64,000 nt of DNA. Source: Plantago ovata. Its lineage: Eukaryota > Streptophyta > Magnoliopsida > Lamiales > Plantaginaceae. A program made the position numbers and the translations under genes. This document shows, piece by piece, positions 23,370 through 35,901 of this stretch (the stretch's first letter is position 1; each line of letters opens with the position of its first letter). Under the pieces are notes generated by a model. That model saw only the letters and a list, made by a program, of their open reading frames with translations. It did no database searches and was not told where the DNA came from. The DNA is taken from contig CM051456.1 of the NCBI GenBank assembly GCA_028274465.1, positions 100,283,050 through 100,347,049 of the forward strand, written 5' to 3'.

Positions 23370-24862
23370 AACTCCCCAAACCGAACATTTGCTTGTCCTC
23401 AAGCAACTAAGCTAGACTCTAATGCAAAAAAAACAATGCAAGACACAAAATGGAGTCTCATGCCAAATAAAATGAACTAATCTACTGAATCTATCAAAAA
23501 ACATATGCACAAAAACCATATAAATCAAAGCATGAATATAGGTTGAAGAATACCTCGATTGACTTATACACATCCACATAAGCACTTATGTCAAGACAAG
23601 ATAGTCTCTCGTAACATTCTCTACCTGGACCTAGTCAGTGACGACGTAATGAAGCATGCTAAGATACGAATGGTTGTCCCGTGCCTATGAAACTGAGGAC
23701 TTACTGCTGTTCACCAAGTTTAAGACTTTCCCTCAAAGAGGTCGAACCAGTACTGGCTCTCATCAAACGAAGGAGGGTTCCCTATACAAGATAACACTCC
23801 CCTATTCTACCCATCTCTCAAGCAGAGTCTTAAGCTATTCACCACTTCCTGAATGGCAGGACGAGGGTGGTCTAGAACAGATGACACTCAAAAACAAAAG
23901 ATAAAAAATAGAAAATTACAACACGATTACGAACATTACAAGAATTGAAAAATGAGACACAACACTTTGCTAAACTGCTATTTGGCTTTCTTTTTTGGAC
24001 CCTTCTTGCTTTTTTGGGGTCTTTTCTTTTTTTCCTCTTTTTTCTTTCCAGTTTCTTTTTTTCTTTTTTTTCTTTTTCCTAGAATTTTTCTTTCTTTTTT
24101 TTTCGATTTTTTTTTAGATAGCAGTAGCATAACAAAAAGAGAAACAAAATGACTCACACGACTTCCCAAAACCTATTCGAAAGAATAGGTTGGAGTACAA
24201 AATTTACGGAAAAGGAAAAATAAACTCACGATACGGAAATGAAAAACGAAAACAAGTCTAATGATGGTGTAACCCCCTCCCCAAACCTATTCGGAAGAAT
24301 AGGTTATAAACAAAGGATCACACAACCTCACACTACCTCCTTCCTAGGCATTTAGCAATCTCAAAGCATGGTGAAGACTTGTTGCCTCTTAGGTTCATAA
24401 TTACTCGGGAAACCAACCATAAGACCCTAACATGCATCATCCTATTATAAAGGCCTTCGTGAACCGCAGTAGAGAAAACGCTGCTAAGTGATGTCGAGAC
24501 TACCAAGCTTAACTAAGTGCAATACATAAATGTGACAAGCCAAGCGAGAAAAACCTCAAACAAATTCATAGAGATGAAGCATACGATTAATGGCATAGTT
24601 GGTTGATCTACCCAATAAAAAAGTTCAAAAAATTCGTCAATAAACTCCATATAAAACATGCAAGTGAATGCAGCCTAAAAAATCTAAGAAAGCAGTAAAC
24701 ATGCAAATGCAAATGCAGACGGGTAAAACATGCAAGGTACTATACTCATCCTATCAATACCAAGCTCCAAGCTAACAACACTAGACCACTTAAATCCCAT
24801 CCCCCCTCATGAAATTAACGCTAGTCCCTAGCAGTAAGAAAATGAGGAAATAAGATGTGATA
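23370..24862 (-). other. Family A element 3, 3' untranslated region
   Basis: On the minus strand: hairpin modules at 24286-24303 and 24172-24189, each followed by TTTGGGGAG-like or TTTTGGGAAG purines, a purine tract (pyrimidines on the plus strand, about 23985-24115), terminal hairpin 23404-23391 and polypurine tract 23382-23372. Same order as 3585-5121. Lys-rich or Phe-rich frames here are low-complexity artefacts. Confidence 0.7.
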
Positions 24863-24938
24863 CTAGATGTTACCCCATGGTTTGGCCTCGGTCGGCTGAG
24901 TATGCTGCTTGAGGGTTATTGGGACTGCTCTGGGAGCC

Positions 24939-25729
24939 TTATAGGTGGTCATCAGGTCTTCTGGTAGGTGCGGTAGTTCCATATATAGGTCGGACAGGAA
25001 CAACTCCTCCATTAGTATCATCATTGCCCGTATGGCCTTCATTGTCACTACTGTCACCATCATCATCGCCAGTAGAGTTGCATTGTCGAGTAGAATCCTC
25101 AAGATTAGCCGCGGCTGTTATGGAATCCTCCATCCTGTAGCCCTCCAATAGGTTGTGAACTGTTGAAGGGGAAAGAGCAGTGGTATCAGGACCTCCCGCT
25201 CCAGCATTTTACACCCCGAGGAGGTTACAGTAAGCTGCTCGGATACTCAGAAGTCTTCTACCATCTTTTCCAATGTCGACCACATTCTCTACGGTTGATG
25301 CGACCGATGTCTATATGATGCTCCCTTTAGCAGCCGGCAAGGGGCACCCCAACGAGGGGCTGGGCACCCATGTCATTATGTTTGGAACCAAGCTAGCGCT
25401 TCGGAACCTTCTAGCAACTGCGAACTCAAGATTGAATCTGTCGCGGCAAGATTGTCCCGGTGCCTTCCAGTTCACTTGAACTTTGCAGTCCTTGTGATGG
25501 GTTGCTGACGTAATAATGGTTTCTGTCCCTTCGGTGTTGCATGAATAGGCATAGGAGTCCTCACTCCAGGTGTACTCTAGCTCCTCCTCTTGGATAATCC
25601 ACGACGTTGTTTCAAAACCCCGTGGCTCGAACGCACATCTAACGAGGTCACTCTTTTTGACATGGTTGTAATCGATCCCCCTCCAATACTTCATAGTAAT
25701 CATAGGGGAATGCTCCTTTCCCTTGGCAT
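24939..25729 (-). pseudogene. Different second ORF in family A element 3, broken
   Basis: ATG at 25729 follows the predicted splice acceptor. A longer open frame begins upstream at 25766 and has stops at 25313-25311 and near 25209. N-terminal text such as MKYWRGIDYNHVKKSDL has no visible counterpart in the ORF at 2280-3584. Only the C-terminal block TALSPSTVHNLLEGYR resembles AALSPSTIEVQLNRYQ there. The C-terminus is Asp/Gly/Asn-rich. After it, the flank CAGCCGACCGAGGCCAAACC is again shared with element 1. Function unknown. Confidence 0.5.
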
Positions 25730-25735
25730 GGTTCC

Positions 25736-26275
25736 TACAAACAATAGTTAGTACCTTGTATGACACAAAACTGACTCATGCATATGCTAGTGTAAGAACG
25801 AAACACACAAGTGATAAAATCAACAATCGATCTCCCCAAACCTTATATGTCTATCCTAGCTTCTACAATATGCAACATACCAATGTAACTACTACATGAA
25901 ATACATCACATTATCCTCTTGCTAGACAACCAATAACCTAGATAAAAAGACTCAATTCATACCATAGTAGCGAAAAATTCTAACATCATAAATCCTCATA
26001 CTCAACAATTAAGCATTCTATCATCAAATCCATCATCATTACATCAATAAACACAATCATATGCAAGAAATCAAAGATAAAGATATATTGCATAACAAGA
26101 TATATCATCAAGTAGCAAAATTCCCAAATCAACAATCCAAGCATAATTAAGCATGCAATTGATAGTAAATAATGCTTCTAATCACACAAACAACCCACCC
26201 ATGCATCATATAAGCATAATTGAAACTCAAATTAGAAAACCCCAAATTTGAAAATTAGGGTTCATAAGAAGATAC
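25736..26275 (-). other. Predicted leader intron in family A element 3
   Basis: Minus-strand donor GAG|GTATC at 26276/26275 and acceptor TTTGTAG|GAACC at 25735/25734; 540 bases, against 538 in element 1. Confidence 0.55.
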
Positions 26276-26503
26276 CTCAGATATGAAAAACTAATGCACT
26301 AGGGAGAAATCTGTTCGGATGAAAAGATAGATCACGTAATAGGCTTCGATTGAAGCTAAAGAACACTAAATTTGGTGAAGAAATGAAGAAGTTATGAGGT
26401 TTTGAAGGTAAAATCGCGATTTTCGGTTTTTGGGGAGGAGGAATGATGAAGATATGAAGAAAATGAGCTAAAGAAGGGAAATTCGCATTTTTAATCGTCA
26501 GAA

Positions 26504-26567
26504 GTCGTGGGGCGAATCGCCCCTGGTGTGGGGCGAGTCGCCCCATACGGGGCGATTCGCCCCCCAC
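26504..26567 (-). repeat. Internal palindrome cluster of family A element 3
   Basis: GGGGCGAATCGCCCC, GGGGCGAGTCGCCCC and GGGGCGATTCGCCCC in a row, between gag-pro and the leader intron, the same place as 1388-1510. Confidence 0.75.
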
Positions 26568-26763
26568 TCCCTAATGCGGGGAGACGAAATCTTCGACAGA
26601 AAACGCGGTTTTTAATCCCCGAAACCAATTTTCTCATAAAACCACTCGAAAAATCTCACTCAAACATAAGCATATACGACACAGACATGAACAAATTCAC
26701 ATATGAAAAGCAAATTGTTCAAGAATGAATGCATGCAAAAAAATGGTAAAGAAAGCGTAAAAA

Positions 26764-26781
26764 CTCCGGGTTGCCTCCCGG
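26764..26781 (-). other. Post-gag-pro hairpin, perfect stem
   Basis: TCCGGG, loop AGGCAA, CCCGGA on the minus strand. Confidence 0.7.
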
Positions 26782-26825
26782 ATAGCGCCATTGTTTAAAG
26801 TCTTTGACTCGACTCCTGTCTGTGC

Positions 26826-28967
26826 CTAGTTCTTCTTTCTGCGGGTACTAGACTTCCCCTTCATTGATCTCCTCTTCATGCCACGAACCTGTGAATAAGA
26901 AAGAACATAGGCTGCAAGACCATAGTAGTGAGTAGTGTAAGAAATATCAGGCGGATCAGGTGGATCAGATATGGCTTGCAACACGTGTTGCTTGCCATCC
27001 ACTTCAATAGTGCAAGTTCTTTGGTAGATGTCCATCACGGAGCGTAGCTTAGTCAAGAACGTTCGCCCTAAGAGTATGACATCCCCCGTCCCAGGTGCAG
27101 ACGCCGGCATAACTACAAAATTGGTGTATACAGAAGCTTCACCAATCTTGACCAACACATTTTTCACAACGCCTTCGGGTCTCATAAAGGATCCATCCGC
27201 CAGTTGCACAATAGCCCTATGCTCAGATAGTTTTCCAATGCTACTCTTTTCAAACATATTCAAAGGGAGTATGTCTAGTGTGGCACGGACATCTTCAAGC
27301 TCACCAATCCCGACCTTAACATCGAAACTTTTAGGGAGTGGCTCGGGATCCTCTTGCTCCTCATCACTTTCGTCAGCACCAAGGTCCTTCTCTTCTTCCT
27401 CGGCCTGTGGGGGCATTTCCCCCTCGCAATTCTCGCACTTAGCAACCTTTTTTACGGTGATTTCAACAGGTAGATCACCAGCCAATGTAATGGAATTCGA
27501 CTTCTCAGTGTTGCTAGGTAGTTTGCCTTGTTCCCTACTTGCTCCTCGGTCGATCAACTCTTGCATTTTTTTATGGGCAAGCCTAGTGCTCTCTTCCAAC
27601 CTATCAAGTCTCGCTCTAGTCTTCTCAGAATCTTTTTCATAACGTTTGAGAAAACTTTGGGTGTGATCTACCATCTTTTGCAAGTTCTCCATCAGTTGAG
27701 CCGACTTCGACTTCGGGTGCTCTTTCGGAGCGGGGTTTTCGCAGTGATCATTACCATAGTTAAGCCTACAACGGTCTTGGTTAGGGCCATAAGTTTGGTT
27801 AGCTGGTGCGTATCATTGATTGTTTCGAAATCCTCTTCTCCAAAATCCACCTTGAGGATTCCTACTATCTTGTCCGTAGCTAGCTTCTTGAGCACCAAAC
27901 TCCGTAGCAAAGGCTTCCTCTTCGCCTCCTCGAGCCCAGTTGCCATCATCATACGCAAGCTCCGATCTACACATATGAGCCCCATGCCCATAGTTCTTGA
28001 ATATTCGGCAAACTTCGTTTCAAACAGTTGTTCCAGTGGCGCTCTTGAGGACTTGCTTCAATTCGTTGGTAAAGCACTCGAATTGATCCCGATTCCCCCT
28101 ATACATAGGGGCTTCTTGAGTCGGTGGAGCTTCAGGTCCACGTCTCCTAACCATTGCTCTTGGGTCCTTGAAATGCGAACCCTTAGCAAGCCTTTCGAAA
28201 ACTGCCCAGACGGCTTCTGCGGTTTCCTCCCAAATATTGCCTCGGCATTGGAAATCCACCACTTGTTGGTTCTCGAAGGTTAGACCATTATAGAAGTGTT
28301 GGACTAGGTCAGAAAGTTGAAAACCATGGTGAGGGCACTTGTTCGTGAGATCTTGGAACCTCTCAAACGCGGTGTAGATGGTCTCATCATAGTCCTGCTT
28401 GAATCCAGTGATTTGCGCCTTTAGCACGGTAGTCAAGGTGTGAGGGAAGTATTTTTCCATGAAAGCTGAAAAAACCTTCTCCCAAGTGTCCAGCGAGCCT
28501 GCTGGTAGAGAACTCAACCATGACTTGGCTCTGTCGCCAAGTCCCATAGCAAAAACCTTCATCCTCAACTCATCCGTTGTTATTTCAGCTCCGGGTCGTG
28601 GGAGTTGGTTGACGAAATCATCGATATCGTGCAAGTACCCCATCACATCTTCCCTTGATAAGCCATAGAACCTCGGAAGTTGTTGGAATGCGTGGTTCTT
28701 GATTTCCAGATCTCGAGTTGCATACAAAAGAACAATCGCCGGTCCCCTCATACGATCCTTGGTGGGTTTAACCCATGCTTTCAGTGGTCTAGCTTCTGCC
28801 ATTCCGTCGATTTCCTTGAAAAGACTGTGTAGAGATTCAGAGAAATCGGTATCCTCTATTTCCTCTAGTGCACGCCTTTGAAGTAGTCGCCTTCTTTGGT
28901 GGTAGACTGTGTCGATCTCAACAATTGAATCAGCAAGCGGTGTTCCTTTAGATCGTGTATGTGGCAT
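26826..28967 (-). pseudogene. gag-pro polyprotein with two stops and protease active-site deletion
   Basis: Same frame throughout from the ATG at 28967. In-frame stops occur at 28022-28020 and near 27814 (a Gly codon, GGA, in the sister copy is TGA here). The gag core is intact (RPGAEITTDELRMKVFAMGLGDRAK). The second Cys of the zinc knuckle is Phe (CRIFKNYGHGAHMC). In the protease, six residues after the active-site Asp are deleted so that DTGS is lost (ATLDILPLN). This copy therefore cannot make an active protease even apart from the stops. Confidence 0.9.
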
Positions 28968-29092
28968 ACACTATCTGTAACAGACTAGGAAAGCAGTATC
29001 AGAGAGAGATTAAAAAGGAAAACTAAAACTACTAGAATTAGGAATTGAATGCTGAAAATATAAACAAATTAAACAGAAAAAAGGAGTATAGT

Positions 29093-29109
29093 CCCCGGCA
29101 ACGGCGCCA
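29093..29109 (-). other. Primer binding site of family A element 3
   Basis: TGGCGCCGTTGCCGGGG on the minus strand, three bases inside the 5' LTR. Confidence 0.75.
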
Positions 29110-29112
29110 ATT

Positions 29113-29356
29113 TGATGAACGCGGGATTGTCAGTTCCGGATCAAGCAAATTAATTTGTTATTTAGCCAAAGGCAATTCACAACTACAACGAAAACCGTAG
29201 TGTAGCAGTAGAATGACCTCGAGTGTCGTTCTCTAAGGACTATAACTAGCTTTATCTATTTAACTAAAGAATATAAAAACAGCAGACGGTATAGCAAAGG
29301 TTTTCCTAACAGATAATGGAGATTGGTGATAGTATGGTCCTTCAAAGCATAACGGG
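29113..29356 (-). repeat. Truncated 5' LTR of family A element 3
   Basis: Matches 22057-22300 from TGATGAACGCGGGATTGTC to CATAACGGG, then ends where the family B LTR begins. Confidence 0.85.
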
Positions 29357-30751
29357 TGATGAAAGTATTTTTGACGCGTTCATCTTGTCTTTTTTACCTT
29401 CTTTTGCTATCTTCTAGCCTTGTTTTTTGGTTAGTTTTGTAGAATAGTGTCACGTTTTGTGTTTTCTGCATTTTCAGGCACTTAGGTACGAAACGGCGTT
29501 TTTGGAGCTAAAAACGAGCCTTTTTGATGGAAAAGATGGCCCCGTTGAAGTTCCCAAATCTCCGTGGCTTGTTCGTGAGTGTTTGAGCATCAATAAGCAT
29601 CGAGAAGGATGAGTCCACGGCACCCGAGGGCCGTACGAGGGCAAAAAGATTGAGTTTGAAGACAAAAATCTGCCCAGGAGCCAAGCTAAGCGCCTGGAAT
29701 AGTGAAGCGCTCCGCTTCATTTTCCAGGAGCTTTGGCACAGCAGCCAAGCGAAGCGCTTGGAGGGCCAAAGCGCTTCGCTTGCCAAGCGCTCCGCTTGGA
29801 CTCTCCAAGCGGTCCGCTTGGGAGCGGTTACGTTTTCGGATTTTCCTTCTTAGATCTGATCTTCTGTTACTTTTTAGATACTTTTTGAACTGTAGCTTCG
29901 TTTTGGAGAGCTCCTAAGCCCCAAAACTCAGAGAAAACTCAGATACATTGTATTTTTAGATTGGATTAAAGGTTTTGGCAGAGGATTGCATCCGTTGTTT
30001 CATCTACGGAGAGGTTTTCATCAATACCCATCGATTAGTGACAGCTTGGTGGTAACATTGTATCATTATCTCTTGTCTAGTAGTTTGATTTGATGTATTC
30101 TATTTACAATTCATATGATTTGATATCTATGTTGATGAATATGAGCAGCTAAATCCTTTGTGTTGGTGGTAGAATGTAGAATATGCATGGTATGGGTTAT
30201 GTTTATGCTTACATGAGATTGTGAGTCAATCTTGCTGCAAATTCCTTCATATGATTCTTAGTTGCCTATAAAATATTTTCGAATTGAGTATAGTGACAAA
30301 CTCTTGGTCAATGAAAGCTATAGGATTGTATGTTAGAGATTTGCAGCATGCTAGATAAATGGTGTTAGTGACAAGCACCTCTAAAGTATTGATAGTGATC
30401 TTTTATGATGTGTGTCTTGAAAGTTACCTAGACGAGTTGCTTAGCAGACATGATCGAAGGTTTTACGCACTGAACTTGTGAGCATATTCGTAACCCATGC
30501 ATGTGTATTTGATTTCTACCACCAACCGTTTTCCAAACTTGATTACAACAATCTGATTTCTCGTTGCTTTGTTCTAAGAGAACACTTCTACAAACATTTG
30601 AACTCGTTGTCTGAAATTACTAGCAAAAACCACAAACAAAGCCACGTTAGGTCCCGAGAGAACGACACTCGGGGACAACTTGCCATTGCACTCTAGTTTG
30701 TGTAGTGATAAGTGTTCTTAGGCTTTTAAACAAAATTAATTGGTGAAAAAC
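29357..30751 (+). repeat. Family B LTR copy 1, last bases missing
   Basis: Starts TGATGAAAG. It contains the palindromes at about 29740-29830. It ends after GGTGAAAAAC and fuses directly to 3'-region sequence (GGGTTATTGGATTTTCAG), so the LTR end, primer site and gag-pro are deleted. Confidence 0.8.
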
Positions 30752-32201
30752 AAGGGTTATTGGATTTTCAGTACTATGTGCTCTTTTGGTTTCGTACATG
30801 TCTGTCGTCAGCTCAAGTTCTTGTGATTTGTCGTGTTTTTCAGTTTTTGCATGCATATCATCCCTAGATTAGTTATTGCACGTTGTTGTGTGTGGAGTTT
30901 ATTGCCAAGTCTTTTGAACTTTTTTATTGAGTAGACTAAGTGTTTATGACCATTGATCATATGTTGCATCACTTTGCAAGTAGTTTGAGGCTTGTCTCGC
31001 TTGGTTTGTCACATTCGCATGTGCACTAGTTAAGCTTAGTAGTCTCGACATCACCTCGAGTGGTGTTTCTTCTACTGCGGTTCACGATGGCCATATAAAA
31101 TGATGCATGTTAGAATCTATGGTTGTAACCCGTGTAATTATGTACGTAAGAGGCGACAAGTTCTTCACCTCGATTAGAGATTACCAAATGCCTAGGAAGG
31201 AGGTAGTGTGAGGTGTGTGATTCCTTGTATTAAACCTATTCTATCGAATAGGTTTGGGGAGGGGGTTGCTTCGTTGATCTTGTCTTTCGTCTTTGAGTCG
31301 TTGTAAAGTTTCCTTTTTCTTTTTCTTTTTGTTTTTGTGTCCCAACCTATTCTTTCGAATAGGTTTGGGGAGGTGTCTTTGTAAAGAGTCTTTCCTTTTT
31401 CTTTTTCGTCTTTGTGCTCAAACCTATTCTTTCGAATAGGTTTGGGGAGGTGTTTTTGACACTTAGTACTGCTGCTTGCCCCTATATAAAAAAAAAGAGA
31501 GAAAGAGAAAAAGAAAAGAAGAAAAAAAAGAGAAAAGAAAAAGAGAAAATAAAAAAAAAAAAAAAAGAAAGAAAATAAAGAATAAGACCCAAAAGCAAAA
31601 GAAGGGTCGTTGCAAGCCAAAAGCAGTCTAGTAAAGTGTCAAGTGTCATGTAAATATTTGTTATTGAAGTTATCGAGTTGTAAATTCTATCTTTCGTTTC
31701 GTGTCGCCTTGTCCAAGGCCTGTTCTTGACCACCCTCGTCTTGCTATTCAAGAAGTGGTTGAAAGAGGCTCATTCTTGAGAGTCTAGGTAGAATAGGGGA
31801 GTGTTATCTTTCTAAGGGAACCCTCCTTCGTTTGATGAGAGCCAGTATTGGTTCGCCCTATCTTGAGGAAAAGTCTCACTTGGTGAACAGTAGTAAGCCC
31901 TCGATTTCATAGGCACGGGGCAATTGTAGTATGATAACATGCATCATTGTGTCGTCACTGACCAGGTCCAGGTAGAAGATGTTACGAGAGACTCCTTTGT
32001 TTAACCAAGTGCACATGAGAATGTGTATATTCACAATCGAGGCATTCTTCAACCTACTTGCATGTCATGCTCATTTGGTTTTGTTCATAAGCATTTGGTA
32101 GATTCAATAGATTAGTTCACTTTACTTGGCATGAGACTCCTTTTGTGTTGCATTTAGGATAGTTTGTTGCTTGAGGACAAGCAAAGGTTTGGTTTGGGGA
32201 G
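30752..32201 (+). other. Family B 3' region, copy 1
   Basis: Hairpins with arms CCTATTC/GAATAGG at 31235-31252, 31346-31363 and 31423-31440, each followed by TTTGGGGAGG; purine tract at about 31487-31590; terminal hairpin GCTTG-AGGA-CAAGC at 32169-32182 and polypurine tract at 32191-32201. Non-coding. Confidence 0.7.
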
Positions 32202-32203
32202 TT

Positions 32204-33616
32204 TGATGAACGTATTTTTTACGCGTTCATCTTGTCTTTTTTACCTTCTTTTGCTATCTTCTAGCCTTTTTTTTTTTTGTTAGTTTTGTAGAATAGTGTC
32301 ACGTTTTGTGTTTTCTGCATTTTCAGGCACTTAGGTACGAAACGGCATTTTTGGAGCTAAAAACGAGCCTTTTTGATGGAAAAGATGGCCCCGTTGAAGT
32401 TCCCCAATCTCCGTGGCTTGTTCGTGAGTGTTTGAGCATCAATAAGCATCGAGAAGGATGAGTCCAAGGCACCCGAGGGCCGTACGAGGGCAAAAAGATT
32501 GAGTTTGAAGACAAAAATCTGCCCAGGAGCCAAGCTAAGCGCCTGGAATAGTGAAGCGCTCCGCTTCATTTTCCAGGAGCTTTGGCACAGCAGCCAAGCG
32601 AAGCGCTTGGAGGGCCAAAGCGCTTCGCTTGCCAAGCGCTCCGCTTTTTTTGGACTCTCCAAGCGGTCCGCTTGGCAGCGGTTACGTTTTCGGATTTTCC
32701 TTCTTAGATCTGATCTTCTGTTACTTTTTAGATACTTTTTGAACTGTAGCTTCGTTTTGGAGAGCTCCTAAGCCCCAAAACTCAGAGAAAACTCAGATAC
32801 ATTGTATTTTTAGATTGGATTAAAGGTTTTGGCAGAGGATTGCATGCGTTGTTTCATCTACGGAGAGGTTTTCATAAATACCCACCGATTAGTGACAGCT
32901 TGGTGGTAACATTGTATCATTATCTCTTGTCTAGTAGTTTGATTTGATGTATTCTATTTACAATTCATATGATTTGATGTCTATGTTGATGAATATGAGC
33001 AGCTAAATCCTTTGTGTTGGTGGTTGAATGTAGAATATGCATGCTATGGGTTATGTTTATGATTACATGAGATTGTGAGTCAATCTTGCTGCAAATTCCT
33101 TCATATGATTCTTAGTTGCCTATATAATATATTCGAATTGAGTATAGTGACAAACTCTTGGTCAATGAAAGTTATAGGATTGTATGTTAGAGATTTGCAG
33201 CATGCTAGATAAATGGTGTTAGTGACAAGCACCTCTAAAGTATTGATAGTGATCTTTTATGATGTGTGTCTTGAAAGTTACCTAGACGAGTTGCTTAGCA
33301 GACTTGATCGAAGGTTTTACGCACTGAACTTGTGAGCATATTCGTAACCCATGCATGTGTATTTGATTTCTACCACCAACCGTTTTCCAAACTTGATTAC
33401 AACAATCTGATTTCTCGTTGCTTTGTTCTAAGAGAACACTTCTACAAACATTTGAACTAGTTGTCTGAAATTACTGGCAAAAACCTCAAACAAAGCCACG
33501 TTAGGTCCCGAGAGAACGACATTCGGGGACAACTTGCCATTGCACTCTAGTTTGTGTAGTGATAAGTGTTCTTTGGCTTTTTAAACAAATTTAATTGGTG
33601 AAAAACGACATCATCA
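32204..33616 (+). repeat. Family B LTR copy 2, complete
   Basis: TGATGAAC to ACATCATCA, 1413 bases. The palindrome cluster at about 32585-32690 is built from AAGCG-N3-CGCTT units. No clear TATA consensus was seen downstream of it. Confidence 0.85.
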
Positions 33617-33619
33617 ATT

Positions 33620-33636
33620 TGGCGCCGTTGCCGGGG
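33620..33636 (+). other. Primer binding site of family B
   Basis: TGGCGCCGTTGCCGGGG three bases after the LTR, identical to family A. Confidence 0.8.
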
Positions 33637-33760
33637 ACTTAACTCCTTTGGTTGGTGTTTTTGTTTTGATTTCTTTCAGCCAACATCTCTTCTTTGTCTC
33701 ATTTCTGTTTTTGTTTCTTTTTGCTTGAGATACTCACTATCTTGTATTTCAGGTGAGTGC

Positions 33761-35859
33761 ATGCCTAGAACCCGAACGGGTGGAAGCCTACGGTTGGGGC
33801 TAGAGGACCAGCAATTGTCCTCAATGATGCCACAAGGAACTTGAAGATCAAGAATCACATGTTCCAACAACTTCCCAATTCTATGGGATGGCTAATGAGG
33901 ACTTGATGGGTTCTTGAATGAGCTCGAGAATTTTGTTCTCCATCTTGGGCGACCAGGAGCTGGTGTTACGGATGATGATCTCCGTTTGAAGGTCTTTTCT
34001 ATGGGGCTAGGTGATCGTGCAAAGGCTTGGCTTAATACTTTGGAGGCCGGGTCTTTGACAACATGGGATCTTTGTTTTGATAAGTTCATGGAGCGTTACT
34101 ACCCCGCTTCCAAGACGATGGCTATGAAGAGCCAAATTAGCTCCTTCGAGCAGAGGTATGATGAGCCTTTCCACGAGGCCTATGATCGATTCATGGGGTT
34201 GCATCATCGGTGCCCACATCACGGGTATGATAAAGGTCAGCTTCTCCAATTGTTTTACAATGGTTTACATCCCGAGATTCAATCTCAAGTGGATAGTATT
34301 TGTGGAGGTAGTATGGGGGAGTTGCTTCCTTCTCAAGCTCAAGTGAAGCTGGACATGATGTACCGGAATTCCCAAAACCGGAATGTGAGGGCTCGTGTGC
34401 TCCAAAAGGAGCAAAGAGGTGAGGCCAAGGTAGTGGTAGAACAAAATGCCTTCGATGGGTTCGCCCATGAAGTGAAGCAAGCTTTGAGGCAAAGCGTTCC
34501 TTCTCCTTCTACGGAAGTTTGTGGTGTGTGCAAGAACTATGGGCACCCGGCCTATTTATGCCGTTCTGAATTTGCTAGAGAGCAATATATCACGAACGAT
34601 GTCCGTCAAGAAGTGTATGCTGCTGAGGGAGAGCAAGTAGTTGGAGATGTGAACTACGGGCAAGGGTATGGCAATATGAGGCACAAAACCGTGGACCCCG
34701 AGGTGGGTACCAGAATCAAGGCAACCGTGGTTATCTTCATAACCCGGATCAAAATGCCTATGGGCCTAATCAAGATAGAAGTCGTCTCACCTATGGGAAC
34801 AATTGGTATGAAGGAGCACCGCCTTCTAATCCTACACCTCCACCTCAGGTTGCTAGTTCGGGACCACAAGGTGGAGGGGTGCTTCCTTCACCTCTTGTCT
34901 CTTCTCTCAACGATCTTGTGTTGAAGACGAATAAGTTTATGGAGCATTACTATCATAATGAAGCTACTAACAATCAGCGTTTTGAGAAGCTTGAGGCTAG
35001 TAGTAGCAACCTCCATAAGAAGTTGCAAGAGCTGATAGATCGGGGGGCTAGTAGAGAGCAAGGGAAGTTTCCCGGGAACACGGAGAAGGCTATGGCCATA
35101 ACCGTGGTGACTGATTTGCCCGTGGAGATCACGGTTGTGAGAGACAATGCACTAGTTGAGGTGCCAAGTTGCAAGATAACTGAAACTTGCAAGGTGAGTG
35201 AGGAGGTCGAGACTCCTAAGGTGGTTATGGAAGAGGAAGTTGTCGCACAATCTGATGCGATAGTTGAAGAGGTGAAAGAAAACTCATCGTCTGAGGATGA
35301 GATGGTGGATATGGTGGAAGTGCCCATCCAAGAGAGCTTCGATGTTGAAATCGGCTTGGGGAAGAAGGATGGAATAGTGGCAACTCTAGACACGGGAGCG
35401 GGTGTGAATGTTATACCCTTGAACGTGTATGAAGAGTCGGGTTTGTCTGGCTTGAGACCTATGAAATGCATGGTGCAATTAGCGGATGGGTCCATGAAAA
35501 AGCCGTTGGGTGTGATTGAGAACTTGGCGGTGAGGGTTGCCGGTGTAGAGGTGAAGACTAATTTCATCGTTATGCCTACATCTTCTGCTAAGCTCAAGGA
35601 TGTGGTTCTCTTCGGTAGAGCCTTCATCAACAAAGTGCATATGGTCATAGACATGTATCGCCGAACATGTCACTTTGAGGTAAATGGCAAGCAACACACG
35701 TTGCGATCCATTGTTAATTCATGTGCTTATGTTGATACTAACGAACTTGTAGGATTTTTTGGTCCACTTTATGTTCGTCAAGATGTGCAGGGAATTGATG
35801 CTTTGAGAAGCAATTGGAGGGGGAAGTCTAGTACCCGAGGCGAAATCAATCCCACATGA
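33761..35859 (+). pseudogene. Family B gag-pro polyprotein, frameshifted
   Basis: The ATG at 33761 leads into a stop after a few residues; the N-terminal part is shortened compared with family A and shifts frame near 33880-33915. The gag core is open from 33914 (LHLGRPGAGVTDDDLRLKVF, FMERYYPASKT, RFMGLHHRCPHHGYD), with an intact CX2CX4HX4C knuckle (CGVCKNYGHPAYLC). A frameshift at about 34680 separates it from the helical segment and protease (DTGAGVNVIPLNVYE, VQLADGSMKKP, LFGRAFIN), where the active-site DTG is present. It ends with WRGKSSTRGEINPT and a TGA, again without any polymerase. Confidence 0.9.
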
Positions 35860-35901
35860 GTTGTGAAGAGTCGAGCCAACGACTTTTAAACGAAGGCGCT
35901 T

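Larger units (their letters stand above)
22057..29356 (-). mobile_element. Family A element 3, minus strand, nearly complete
   Basis: Minus-strand order: truncated 5' LTR (29356-29113), primer site, gag-pro, hairpin, palindrome cluster, leader intron, second ORF, structured 3' region, polypurine tract, complete 3' LTR (23369-22057). The 5' LTR is cut after CATAACGGG by the family B LTR at 29357. It was inserted into the LINE fragment on its left. Confidence 0.85.

Noticed and set aside
27028-27642. Long Ser-rich frames antisense to gag-pro (also 34974-35654, 27528-28283, 7594-7899)
   Set aside because: Shadows of the gag-pro frames; sense frames carry recognised motifs and these do not.
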